The notes under the pieces: model-generated
Told to the model about the DNA's origin: nothing
Database searches by the model: none
Seen by the model: the letters and a program-made list of their open reading frames with translations, nothing else
Shown here: piece after piece, positions 17,346-30,800 of the stretch
Layout: each line of letters starts with the position of its first letter
How positions within the stretch are numbered: the stretch's first letter is position 1
Program-made: the position numbers and the translations under genes
Virus record (IMG/VR): IMGVR_UViG_3300020455_000047
Location: 1 to 34,887 of that record
DNA: 34,887 bases
Reading direction: 5' to 3' (one strand)
Source of the DNA: a virus

Positions 17346-18860
17346 TTAGAATTCAATTACTACTTTTAGCTCTTCGTTTTGGTCTGCCGAACGAGTGATC
17401 GGGATCCTATTATCTAGGTATAATATTTCACCTGAGTTTAGTTCAATTTCTTCGTTGGCATAACCTTGAACAAATGATAAACCTAACTCGTAAACAGATA
17501 CACCAATAGTTATCTGTGTCAACGGAACTGAGGAAGTTCCAAATGTGCTGTCTGGAGTTGCAGTATAAGAGTTTGTAGATCCAGTAATCTGATTAGAACC
17601 AGAAAACGGAATTACATCACCATTGACAGTACCATCAGTCTCATCCTGATAGTATTTTAAGACTTTAGTTATTGTATCATATGATACAACTAATCCTTTT
17701 GCATTAGTTGTTGCTTGAGTGATAGTCTCACCAGCTACAAATGTTCCACTAGGTGTTCCTGCACCTGATTGTGGGAATATCAATGCCTTCACCGCAGATC
17801 TAGTATTCTGACTACAAATAGTTGTTGTGTTATAATCAGTAGGATTTAATACAAGACCAACTCTTCTGTAAGTCAAGTCATTAGGGAAGTCAACAAATGC
17901 ACTAGTAGTTTCTAACTTACTAGCAAACATAAGACGATATGCACCTAATTCTCTTACAGAATCAAAACCATGTCCACCGTTAGGAGGAAGAATAACGTCA
18001 AGATTAGCGTTAGTTCCATTACCAATGTTAGGAATAAGACTTACATCAATAGATGCAAAACTATATCCAGAACCCGCTTGAGTTATTGTGACGGATGATA
18101 CAGAACCAGATACTACAATCACTGTACATAGTGCTTGAGTTCCACCGTTAATATTATAATCACCACGAATAGGAACGTTAGTGAATGTTCCATTGTTATA
18201 ACCAGATCCTGCATTCTCAATAACAACAGTATCAACAGATCCTGAGTTTGCTGCAGATTTTACAAGTGAGTTTGACAATACAGGAATAAATTCTGTAGTA
18301 ACAAACTTTAGAATATTATCAGCATCAATAGTATAAAGATATTTCCAACGATAGGAATATACGCCAGGTGAATCTGATGTCTCAATAATAGTTGTCGATG
18401 TTCCTGTAGGTTCTACCAATGAGGGGCGTCCTCTTGGGAAGTCAGGGTTTTGACCATTGTATAGACACTTGTAGACATTAAAGTCTGAGTTCATAACATA
18501 GAAGTTACTGTCATACAGTCTAGAAGAACCGTTTGCAGTAGTTTTTGTTGGTGCATAATCAGGTTTATACATTGAGTATGTACGTCCTACTCCACCAGTT
18601 GTTTTTGCAGGATCTATCCAGTCAACTCTTGGTATTACCAGAGCAGTATCGGATATGTCAACACGCTTAAATGCAACGGAGTCACCATAAGAAGTTCTCG
18701 CATACTCGAAACTATCAAGAGGTTCTCCTGTAGGTGGTACATCTGTACTACCCCAAGTCTTTGCTCTACCGACAAACATATACACCTTATTGGTGGTCTG
18801 CAAGGTATCTCTAAAGCTTTCAGCAGCGTATATTCTAAAATTGTCTGTAACTAATGCCAT
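17346..18860 (-). CDS. gp8: Baseplate wedge subunit gp8
   Basis: Resembles gp8 of marine T4-like phages: 'MALVTDNFRIYAAESFRD', 'NKVYMFVGRAKTW', 'ALVIPRVDW', 'DSNFYVMNSDFNVYKCLYNG' and 'YRWKYLYTIDADNILKFVTTEF' in that order over residues 1-195. In T4, gp8 joins gp10, gp7, gp53, gp6 and gp25 in the wedge. At 504 aa it is longer than T4 gp8 (334 aa); the extra length includes GSGY beta repeats around residues 210-290 ('ENAGSGYNNGTF', 'TQAGSGYSFASID'). Position after the gp7-type gene fits T4 order. A TATAAATA octamer lies just upstream. No strong ribosome binding site is visible. Confidence 0.88.
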   Translation of the reverse strand: MALVTDNFRIYAAESFRDTLQTTNKVYMFVGRAKTWGSTDVPPTGEPLDSFEYARTSYGDSVAFKRVDISDTALVIPRVDWIDPAKTTGGVGRTYSMYKPDYAPTKTTANGSSRLYDSNFYVMNSDFNVYKCLYNGQNPDFPRGRPSLVEPTGTSTTIIETSDSPGVYSYRWKYLYTIDADNILKFVTTEFIPVLSNSLVKSAANSGSVDTVVIENAGSGYNNGTFTNVPIRGDYNINGGTQALCTVIVVSGSVSSVTITQAGSGYSFASIDVSLIPNIGNGTNANLDVILPPNGGHGFDSVRELGAYRLMFASKLETTSAFVDFPNDLTYRRVGLVLNPTDYNTTTICSQNTRSAVKALIFPQSGAGTPSGTFVAGETITQATTNAKGLVVSYDTITKVLKYYQDETDGTVNGDVIPFSGSNQITGSTNSYTATPDSTFGTSSVPLTQITIGVSVYELGLSFVQGYANEEIELNSGEILYLDNRIPITRSADQNEELKVVIEF

Positions 18861-18881
18861 CGCAATATAAGCTTTATTGGT

Positions 18882-18889
18882 TATTTATA
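18882..18889 (-). promoter_or_regulatory. T4-type late promoter (TATAAATA)
   Basis: Minus-strand TATAAATA ends 21 bases before the gp8 ATG, the same spacing as at 801-808. The TAA stop of the 4232-aa gene lies inside the octamer. Confidence 0.7.
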
Positions 18890-21800
18890 ATGATCTCAGA
18901 CGAACTTCTGGGCAAACACTGGTGTTTCCGCTTGTTGTCCGCGAGAATGGAAACTCTACAGTAAATGTATTGCTTCCAGTAACGGTAACTGTGTAAGTTC
19001 CGTTGATTCCATCACCACTACCAGATCCAATATCAAAGTCTAAGACTATTCTCTGACCTGTAGTGAAATTGTGGTTAGATGATGTAGAAACTGTACATGT
19101 GGTTCCTGACGAATTATATGTACCAGTCAATACTGTGTGAATTGATGCTGTAGTTCCTTCATGTCCTCTACCATTTGTAGCGACTGTCAATGTATTTGAT
19201 GAAGTATTTTTAGATGCATACAATATTCTTTCACATGACCAAACTTGTTCAACAGTATTGTAGAATGGAACTAATACCTCACCTTCGTCAGGGAATCCAT
19301 TTTTTTGTGTAGAATTAAAGTATACATTTTTTAGATTTAATGTAGTTCCACTAGATGATAATGTGGATGTCAAATATGTTATACCAAGTGACAGTGAGTT
19401 GGATAAAATTCTATCTCTTTGTCTTCTTTCTAGTGCTAGAGGATGCACAGCAATAACAGTCGGTGCACTGGTATATCCAGCTCCACCCTTTAGATTTATA
19501 ACTGATAAAACCTTACCACTTCCAGTCTCAATAGTAGTCTCAGCAGACGCACCATCTCCACCTCCACCTTGGAATAATAGGATAGGTGGAACCTCATAGT
19601 TAGATCCTACATTTGTTATATTGACCTGTGTTACTTGTCCGCCAGTAACGACTGCTGTAAATTCTGCAGTGCTTGGTTTTAGACCTGTATACTCGTAACT
19701 GTCAATAGTGGTAGAACTTGATACAGTAGCAACTAAACGATCTGAACCCTCACTAGAGATCTTAACTCTGTCGCCAGGATCTATAGAGTTGAATGTATTG
19801 CTTATCAATATATCGTTTGGACTACCTGTGTAGATGAATAGAATACAATCAGATCCTGCTCTAGGTGCTTCGCTAAACTCAATGATAGATCCTGTCAATG
19901 TATATGCAACGCCAGGTTCTTGATATACACCATTTAAGAATATGAGTAAGTTGTTTTGTGCTTGTACAGCAGCGTTATCACTTTCTAATGAGAATGGTTC
20001 AGTATTCTCTTTCATGGTAAATGTCTTTTTCTTATTATCAAAGAATGGTTCAATAGCATCTAACTGTGTCAATTTACCAAAGTAGAATCCATAGAAGTCC
20101 ATACCCGCTAGAGGTGCCTCAGTAAATGTAATTGTGCTACCTGTGTAGTTGTATGCCTTAGAACTACCCTTAATCTGTAAGGTGCTGTTCAAGAAAATTA
20201 AGAAGTTGTCATTTGCGGGCAATACTTGTGTTGATCCACCAGACAGTGTAGTAAATGTAGTATCACTACCATCAAATGTTACATCACCAACGTTTATCTG
20301 GAAGAATGGTTGTACTGAATTTGTTCTGGTAATACCATTTAAGTTACCACTATTAGTTCCAACATTTACTGTGATTGTTGTCGCTGTAACCGCAGTAATA
20401 GCAACTGCTGTATTATATGCAGGATCGCTTGTTCGTGGGTAAGTATGGTTCGTTGCATTGTTATCATTGGCACATGTGAATGTCATTGAGTTGGCGGAGA
20501 TTGTCACTGTATCACTTGTTGTGAGTGAGTGAGATCCAATCGTCATCTCCATAAGACCTGTAGTATTGTCGTATGTTGTTGGAGCAACAGCAGTGAAAGG
20601 TCCGCTACCACCACCAGTAACTGTGATGTTATTAGATGTGGAACTTACGAATGTGTGAGCACCAGTTCCTACTGCCTGAGTTACAATCGCCCATAATGTA
20701 GATATTGTTGATGCAGTATCGACACAGCATGCCTCGGAGTATGTTGTGCTACCAGAGTCATTACTAATTGTATTGTCTTTGATTTGTGCACCAACAGTGT
20801 CACCATTCGTAGTAACTGTAAGGTTACGCATTACCTGACGACAAATATCTCTAGCATGATTGAATACCTGTACAGACTCACCTTCTTCACCATTTAGATG
20901 AACAGTTCCAACATAGAAATTAGCAGCATCATATGTTGCATCGTTTCCACCAAATTCTACGTTATCTGCAACTGCATCTATTAGTAACTTTGTATCACGA
21001 ATACACTTGGTCTTGTAGATGCCAGAGAATGATGGGTTGTCTGCTTGCATTCTACCATATGCAGTTGTAGCAATAAATTCTTGATTGAGTCTAAGTAGAT
21101 TTCCTGCATCTGCAACTTTGCTATACTTATATACACCATAACTGACAACTGCTCGTGTGACAGCTGTAGAAGTGGCACTCACAAATGTATGTGTTGATGT
21201 ATCAGATGATACACCTACGTTGACTGTAAATGTATCTGCAGTTACAGCGTCAATAGTATGCCATGCACCTTCTGATGGATCTCCAACTCTAGGATATGTG
21301 TGCTGTGTAGCATTGTTGTCTAGACCACATGTAAATGTTAATGAGTTATTAGCAAAGAATATTCTGTCACCTTTGATTAATGGATGACCAGTTACTGTCA
21401 AGACCATTTCACCTGTGCTAGGTGTGTAAGTAATATCTGATGGTTGGAATTGGTATGTTGACAATCCTTGCCATGCGTGTGTGTCAGTGTTTGTAGGTGA
21501 TGTTCCGTTTAATGCATTGACTGTAATCGTAGTGCTTGTTACCGCCTCAACTGGTACATCTTTCATCTTACCTTGTGTACCGATTGGGTCAGTAGCACGT
21601 GGATATGCTGCTGTACCACCACTACCATAGTTGCAACTAAATCTCAATGACTCATTAGCAATCCTTACTGTAGATATTGCAAACTTAACGCTATTTGATG
21701 CTGCTGATATGAATACATGTGGACTTAGATCAGTAGAAGGAATACTATCAAGAACTTGTACTGTAAATGTATTGGTAGTGCAATCAAATGCTTCTAACCA

Positions 21801-24800
21801 TCTATCTGATGCATAGTCTGTAGAACGAGGATATGATTCATTACCTCCACCACCGTAAGTACAACTAAATGTCAATGAACCATCTGCAAACTTAACAAAA
21901 TCACCATTGACACGTCCGTGGTTGTTAATAGTTACCACCATCAAACCAGTATTAGGATCGTATGTTGCATCTGAAGGTGTATGTGTTGTAGGTGCAGATA
22001 AACCATGACCAGATCCTATGGTCAATACCATCTCACCAGATGTAGGAGCATATGTTCCATTTGTAGGAAGAAAATGCTTGACTAGTTGCTCTCCAACACG
22101 AGGATCAGATATACCTAGTACATCTGTATCAGTGTATCCATTACCCGCAGACACTAATGTAACATTTGATACTGCACCATTTGTAACTGTGATGTCAGCA
22201 GTTGCACCGATACCAGAACCTAATCTATTCTTAAGTGGTACTGCAGTATATGTGCCATCACTATATCCTGAGCCAGGTGTAAGACCATTTGCAACATCAA
22301 AGGATTTTATCTCATCACCAATCTGATCTAGTATAAACGAAGTAGTATAATCTGCACGATCAAAATACATTGCAATAATTCTAGTCTCTGCTAATGGAGG
22401 TGTGATAAATGTTACAATGTTATTTGACAGTGTATATGTTGCAGGGTTTGCAATCAATCCATTTACAGATAATAATAGTTGTGTGTTAGATGCAGTCTTA
22501 CCAATTTGAGTATTAAGATCAACACCATTGACTCTTAACTTAAATGAGTCATTGATACCATCTATGAAACATCTCAATGAGTGTCCTACACCTGATCCTT
22601 GAGATGTAAGGTTGATGTCAGCACCACCCTCTGTCAATGATAGTCTTATTGTATTAGCATCTACAATCTTAACGTAATATTTTGCAGCGTTTGTAAGTCC
22701 ACCAATAGGAGTTCCAGATCTATTGTTAGGATAGTTACCAATATCTAATGATGGTAACGCAGCAGTTGGATCTGATATAGCACCTGTAACTATTCCTGCA
22801 AATACAGTAATTGCACTCTTGACATCTGCACAACCGCCAGAATCGTTTGTAATACTTAAGTCTGTCTGTGGCACTATGTTTGTATATGTGCCTACTGGAA
22901 GATCATTTGTAACTGCTAGTAGACATAAATCTCTTGCCTTGTTAAATGCATATATTGTCTCTGTTTCTTCACCAGCTACGTGTTGTACACCAGTTCCATC
23001 TGTGTATGACTGTGCAGCATCTATACTAAAGTAATTACCACCATACTTAAGATCATTAGTCCATGCAGCAACTACAAGTCTAGTATCTCTAGCACATTTT
23101 GCCTGACCATACTGTAATGTTGGATATTGTGCATTTAGGAATCCAATAGTCTCTTCTACAATATAATCAATATTGTTTACAATTAGATCTCTAGCATCTA
23201 AGAATCTATCTCCACCAGAGAAATAAGTTACCTGTTGTCCTTCTACAAGTCCATGATTAGTGATTGTGATTTTGTCATCTACACCATCTACAACAGCAGT
23301 GCTAGATCCATCAAATGTTAAAGTTCTATCACTAATATCATCAATCTTATATGAGATACAAGATAAGATCTTCTGAACGTCTAATAACTGTTTTCCGTAG
23401 ATAGAAACCTCTGTAGGAACCAATGCACTATAATCTGGTTTTGATAAAGCAAAGTTATTAATCTGTGATAACTTACCAGTTGCTTTAGCAGATGGTTTTG
23501 GTGTTATAAATGTCGTGCCATTAAAAGTAGTTCCAATACTGTTTGTATTTGGCACCCACCAGTCAAATGTGTTACTTGGGTTTAAGTTAAGTGTAGATCT
23601 AGGTCTAAAGTCTTTCTTGACTGATTGTGTCAATACTTGTGTACCAACAACCTTAAATCCTGCAGGGTGTGCTGCAAACTTGAGTGGATTCTTCCAATCT
23701 GTGATGTTTATAGGTGATGATATATCATAAGAGAATTCTTGGAACCTATTACTGTCATATACACGTTGTTCGTTAAGATCTAGGAATCCAGTGGTCTTCT
23801 CCCAGTTTGCTGCAGATGTGCTAATAGGTGAAACTACAAATTCGGCATCTGCTCTATCGAACGCATGTATTTGACCAAACGCTGCTGATTCTTCACCAAA
23901 TACAGGTTGACCTACTACAAAGTCACCTTCTACAAGTTCTACACTAACAACACGACCAGATGCGTCCCAATCCTTGATAAATCCAAATGCAGTAAAGGAT
24001 GTAGTAGATGCACCTTGATATATCCTTTCTCCGATAGCAAAAGTGGCGGGTTTGGTATATGCAACAATATTGTCACCTAAGTCTGTTGTCTCAACTGTAA
24101 AGTATGTTTGACCAGTTACAGGATCGCCTATAGGAGCACTTGTAAATGTTATTGTAGTCTCAGTGTTAGCATTGGCAAGACTAGTTGCTAGTTTTATCTG
24201 ACTATCTGCCAAACCATTAGCAGTTGTTGCTGCAACAGCAAAGTAAGTTGTTTCTGTCTGTAATGGTGAAGGAAGTAATCCCGATGTCTCTACAAGTGTT
24301 ACTTTTGTTCCTGTTGGTATTTTTGCATTATATGGGAAGTTTATTGTACTGCTTGACTGTAATGCTACAAATGTGTGACTGACCTTTGCTCTTACCGTTG
24401 GTGATGACGTAAATCCTCTACCCGCATTTTCTACATTGACTGCCTGTATAATTTCGTTTTGGACTATTGGTTTTAAGTCAAATAATGAACCTTGACCACC
24501 CTCTAGTATAATCTCAGGTGTAGATACAAAGTTTGCACCACCATTTACTACATCAAGGTAATCAATGATCTGAGTTCTGATTAATTGTAAATTATAAGTT
24601 GTATTTAACTTAGGTTTAAGTGTTCTATCGTGACTATAGTTAAATGTAATGTTCTCACCACCAATCTTAAGTATCTCTCCCATATTTGATGATTTAAGAA
24701 GTATAGATGCACCAGTTCCAAGTCTTTGTTCAACATTAATAATTGGAGGACTTTGATATTGTTGTCCTGCTGCCAATATGTTGATTGATACTACACCTTC

Positions 24801-27800
24801 ATTCAATATTAGTGCATTCAATGATGCATTGATACCATTACCACCTTGTGCTGTAATATTAGGTGCAGAGAGATAACCAGATCCTTGGTTAGTAACAGTA
24901 ACAGAGTCTATTGATGCATCTAACAATGTTTCTGTTGTTGCTACATCTGTAAATGTCATTGTCGCAGGTTTTAGAACTGCGTCGTCTGCTCCATCGGATC
25001 CACCTAGGTCAGCACCAGAGATTGTAATTTCGTCAGCGATATTATATGATGTGCCACCATCTGTTACTGTTACAGACTCAATAGTTCCGTTACCATCAGT
25101 TACCACAGTGAATACTGCACCAGTAGCACTAGTTCCTGCTATTGATTTTTGTTGGACACCTGTGTATGTCTGAGATGATCCGTAGTTTGTTGAAGATTGA
25201 GTCTTAACTGAGACAGTTGAGATTATACCGTAGTATGGGTCATCAAACAATATTTGAGGAGCAGCTCTATAGTTTGTTCCTGCACCTGTAACATTAACCT
25301 CTGATACTTTACCCGCACCAGATACTGCTGCAGCGACTGTTGCCTGTGATCCACTTATATTCTCAATAGTTGCTACAGAGTTTCCACCTGTGTAAACTAA
25401 AGAACGAATATTAAATGACTGTGTGCCAGTTCCAGAATTGGTTATGGTGATTGCCGTACCCACCTCTGCTAACTGTGGTGTAAGTGCTAACTTCACACGT
25501 CCTGCATCACCTATGTTGATTACATAGTAAGTTTCTCCAACAACCATATTACTGATTGGGTTAGTCTCAGCTGAGACATATTTGACTGGATCTCCTGTTT
25601 TTGCATCATGGACTGCAAACTCAAACTGATCATCGTATCCTACTGCGTCAATTTGTGATGGGTTTATATTGTATGTCTTACCCGCATTAAACATGATATA
25701 TCCTTTCTGACCCGCACCTGTTCTAGTGTTCTGTAATGGTTGTAATCTTAATATTGATGTAATTGGGTTCCAGTTAATAACTTTACCTCTAGCAGTGTTA
25801 TTATCTTGGATTGCCTTACCAATGATGATTTCGTCTGGTAAGAAGTTACCTAATACGTTTCCTAGAGTCAAATCTACAAAATCAGGCATTGTAACAACAC
25901 AAGTGGGCAATGCTGCAGGATTATATCCAGATCCATTGTTTGTTATTGATACATTAGATAATCCACCAGAAATAGTCGCTATGGCAGTAGCACCTGATCC
26001 AGATCTAGTAGAACCGCTTAATTTAGGTAATGATTGGTAGTTTCTTCCACTATCACCAATTGTTATGGTTGCAATACCTCCAGTTGGGTATACTGAGTTT
26101 GTAGAGTAAGTTAATCCGACACTATAACCAGTTTCGGGTGCTGCAGCAAGTTTATAGGTAAATGAAGTGTCAGTTTTCGATATAACTGTATGTGTCCCTA
26201 ATATTGGGTCATTAATGATTGTAAAATACCTACTATTGGTTACATCACTCTTAATTGTGATTGCGTTGCCCATATAAGCGTGGTTTTGACAAACATAGTG
26301 TAATGTGTCAGGAGAAGTGACTGAAGGTGTAATAGAAACGCTTCTAGTAGTCGCACTTGCAAAATTAGAATTATAATCATCCCAAGAAACCACATCTCCG
26401 TTAATTCTGTAAACAACTCCTACCTCATACCTAAGAACACCACCATATGCGTCCTCACTCTCAGAGAAGTAGATAGCATGTGTAACATTTGATACATCAC
26501 TTTGATCAAATGTATAAGTCAATCCACGAGACATTGTGATTGATGGAGATTGCTCAAGAGAACCATACTTATCACCTGTCATCCAATATCCTTTACCAGA
26601 TCCTTGACCGAATAGAGGATGATCTGTTGTTTTAAGTTGAACTGAAACTGTAAATGTGTTTGGTGCAGTAATTTGATGTTTTACATCGTGATAGTAGAAA
26701 ATGCCAGGTAATTCTGTTATTTTTGTTGTAATTGAATTTTGTTCGTTAGTTATAGGGTCTCTAGACTCTTCAATAATGTTTTTGTAAGTAAAGATGTCTG
26801 TATTTGCAGGATCAAGTGTAAATGACAATACTTTACCACTATTACTTGCATCAGATGTGTCAAACACATATGAGTGACCATCTATTACTGATAGATTTGG
26901 TTCTTTGACGAAAACGTCTGCAGGATTGCCACCATTACCTGTTGTAACATTTGCTGAAGTGGTAGAAGCAAAGTTTCTCTTGACAATAAACCTATTGAGT
27001 GAGTCTATCCTATCTACGATGTAATTTGCCTTATTATAAGACACAGGTGAGACACCTGAGATATTGACTAGAGATCCTACACCTAGTTGATGAGCATTAT
27101 TTGTCTTACACTCTACCTCTCTTACAACTTGTGTCAATGTGATGAGGAATCCTGCACCACTTGGGTTGTTTCCTACGTTAAGATTGTCAACACTAATCTG
27201 ATCTCCAACATCATACCCATATCCAAAGTCTGTAATTGTAATTGCTTGAACAGCACCACTACCAATAACTATGGTTGCTTTAGCATCCTTACCATCTCCT
27301 GTTGATGATACTAATGGAACGTTTGAGTAAGTTCCGTCTAGGTAATTAGATCCTCCTGAGTTTGTAGTCCACCCATTTTGATATAAGTTACCATCTGTAC
27401 GTATTCTTATAAACTCCCATTGCATTGCTCCGTCAGATGCTACTCCTGATGTATGTGTAGGTGCATTCGTTCCAGATGTTCCTGCAGGATGCACTGCTCT
27501 ATACACTCTATTTGCAACATGTACTAGATCTCCAGTAGTATATGAAGAAGTGGTTGCGTATGGGTCTAACAACTTCATACTTACTAGATTAAAGTATTTG
27601 AAGTGATAGTTACCATTGATAACTTTACTTGTTAAAGATCTAGTATTGGCATTATCAGTTGCGGATATATTAATAATATCTCCCGCTTGTAGTAAATGTG
27701 CCTCAGCAGTAGTGACAGCTCCGTAGTATAAGTCTAAACCTTCCACAGATACTGAAGCGTACACACTAGCAAGACTACTTACAGTTGTTCCTTCTACTTG

Positions 27801-30800
27801 TGCTACGACAGCACTAACACCTTCTCCGCCAGTTCCTGTATTGTCAAACTGCAATCGGTCATTTACCTTATATCCTTTACCGCCACCCTCTACAAGATAC
27901 TGGTCAATGTTTGCGGAAGAAAACTTATTTGTAGATGATACAACTAGAGAATCCGCTTGACCTCCTCTAATAAACGGATAGTAACTGAAGTATCCAATAC
28001 CATCCTCAATATATGTCAACGTCTCACCAGTCTCCATGACGATAAGAGTTGTACTATCTTCTAATGCAAGGAAGAAGTCAATCTTGTTGTCTAATACTTT
28101 TCTTCTTGCAACAATATTGTCCACACCGATAAATGGTGCTCTGTAACGTATTGCATCTTCTGTAAAGTTTTTCTGCAATCCATTACCATCCCAGTTTACT
28201 TGATCCGCTTCACCATAAAACTCTGATCCAATAAAGTATGGGAATGCGGGATTACCAGTTGTACCTGTAATAGTTGTAAAATACGCATAGACTCCATTTG
28301 GATATTCTGGAGTAACGCAGAATCTACCATTATAACGGTCTAAGTCGCCTAGACCTTCCACATATTCATAATCCTCAAGATAAGTGCCTAGAGGGTCACT
28401 GAGACCGCTTAGAAGAGCATCTCTGGTAGTCTTTACTCTGTAACTACTTCTAATACGTTTGTAAGCATTAAATGGTGCACTATTCTCAGGATCTACAAAT
28501 CCGTAAGGTCCGTATATTGGATGTCCGTCATATGCCCAACCAATAATAGGTGAGTGCACTGTAGGAGGTAATTCCTGTAAGTTTCCGTTATTATCTAAAC
28601 CAATACTATCTTTAAGTAAGAATCTTAGTTGCTTGGGATTATATAAGTATCCATACTCTCCTCCGTAGATCAAGAAGTTTTCTCCTTGGAAACACCCACC
28701 ACCAAAAACGTCTGTAGTCTTAGGTGATACAAATGTACTACTACCTAGTTCTAATCCTGTTGCTGCTTCGTTTACGGATAGTTCCGTCAATCTAGTTTGG
28801 AATCGTGCACCTGAGCCAGGATATACGATGTCAACTCTTGTAGCACCCGCAGTATACCCAATACCTTTACTTGATACAGTAATACCTGTAACGATGTTTG
28901 TGGTTAGGTCAACAGTAGCAAACGCAGTTGCACCTACACCGTCACCAGTAATGATAACGTCTGGAGGACCGAAGTATGCACTACCACCGAATGTTACGAT
29001 TATACTCTCTATCTTTCCATTCAGTATTGATGGATACGCAACAGCTCCGCTTCCACTTATTAAATTGATGGTTGGTTCGTATGTATACTGCGATCCTGCG
29101 TTTGTTATGTTAATAGTTTCTACAGGACCTCGACAAACTGCTACTGCAGTAGCACCAACTCCGCCTCCTCCTGATATTGTTATGGTAGGAATACTTGTAT
29201 ATCCCGCACCACCGTTTACAATAGTAATACCTGTTACGGTACCATCCGTAATTTGTGCGGTAGCATACGCCTGATTTCCGCTTATCGCTCCTCCACCTAC
29301 AATAGAAACGATTGGTTGCGTCTTATATCCCGCACCTCCACTCGTAACGTTGATTGCAGTTACGGAACCTGTAATGACAACCGCAGCTTCTGCACTCTGT
29401 CCTTCATACTCCCAATCAATCAATCCTACAGTTTGTATTCCTGCAGTGTGTAATGGATACAGTGTTGCGGAAGATTTAGCAGGATTAAGTGCTTTATACC
29501 TTCTTCCCTGATATGTTACTCTAATTCCAGACGCATATGTTGTGCTAAGTTTATATTCTGCCTCAAACTCTACAGTAGGAGGGTTTGTAATATCATATCC
29601 GCTTCCACCGTCAATTCTTTCAATATTCTTCAATCCGCCATACTTTGTCTTAGTTTCAGACTTAAATGAGAATAATGGGACACCATTAGTACCAATACCG
29701 ACTTGACCAACAGGAGTTGGTGTTTTTGATGATTTAATACTTGGTTTTAGAGGAATACGTTTTAAATACCTCTGATTGCCAGGATCTAGGTCTGTAGGAG
29801 CAAAAGGTCCTACTTTATGTGTTGGTACACCTGTACTAGCGACTATTGCATGAGTATCAGACTGATATGTGTTCTGTACATCACCAGTAGTGTCTTTTAT
29901 AGCAATATTGATAGAATTGTCGTCACTAGCACCAAATGCAAATTCTCTGGCAATAAAGAACTCAAATCCACTAATACCTTGTGCAGGAGATGATGAGAAG
30001 ACAAACTCAAACGTAAACTCATCAACAACACCTACAACAGTGTGATTATTGTTGTAAATGTCTTCTGGAGCATTTAATATTCTAACAGTGTCATTTCTGA
30101 CCAATCTATGCTTCTCTTTAGTGATTACGGTACATCTAACTGATCCATCGCTTGCGGGTGCTTCTAGCGTCGCTGAGACGCCTCTGAGAGCACGTCGTAC
30201 GTTGTATATAAAACTATCCCATATAGGATCTATGCTATCAAAACCTGGTGCAGCGGGAGTAGTAACTTTTGAGTCTGGTAAGTAGTATCTTCCACCATTA
30301 TTGAGTATTACACCTCTAGTACCACCAAATATCTTTAATTGTATCTCAGAACCGTCTACATTGGAATTACCGTAGATTCTAAACGCAGCAATGACGTCTT
30401 GACCCGCATCATGTGCTACATTGCTTGAATTCTCTCTTGCACGGTTGCAACCAAGGAATTGTGTAACTGTTTTATCGGTATAACTGATTATTTCGTCTTC
30501 TATCCTAAATTTACCGTTTGTTTCAGGCCATCCTAGTGTAGAGTCAACTGTAACAACAGTATCGGTCAAATTAGCACCTAAATCTTGTGCTAGAGTTGTT
30601 TTATACGGAGTTGCAAAGGTTCCGAGTGAATTATTGGTGTCTACGTCAATTTCGTAGATTGTTCCGTTCTCTGTAAAGACTTCTACGACTCCTTTGACGT
30701 AAATTCTCGCAGATCCGATATTTGAGTCGTTTGGATCCGCATCTTGGTACAATACTTCGCCTACAAGTTCTATTGGGTTGCCTTTTATAGGAACTGCACG

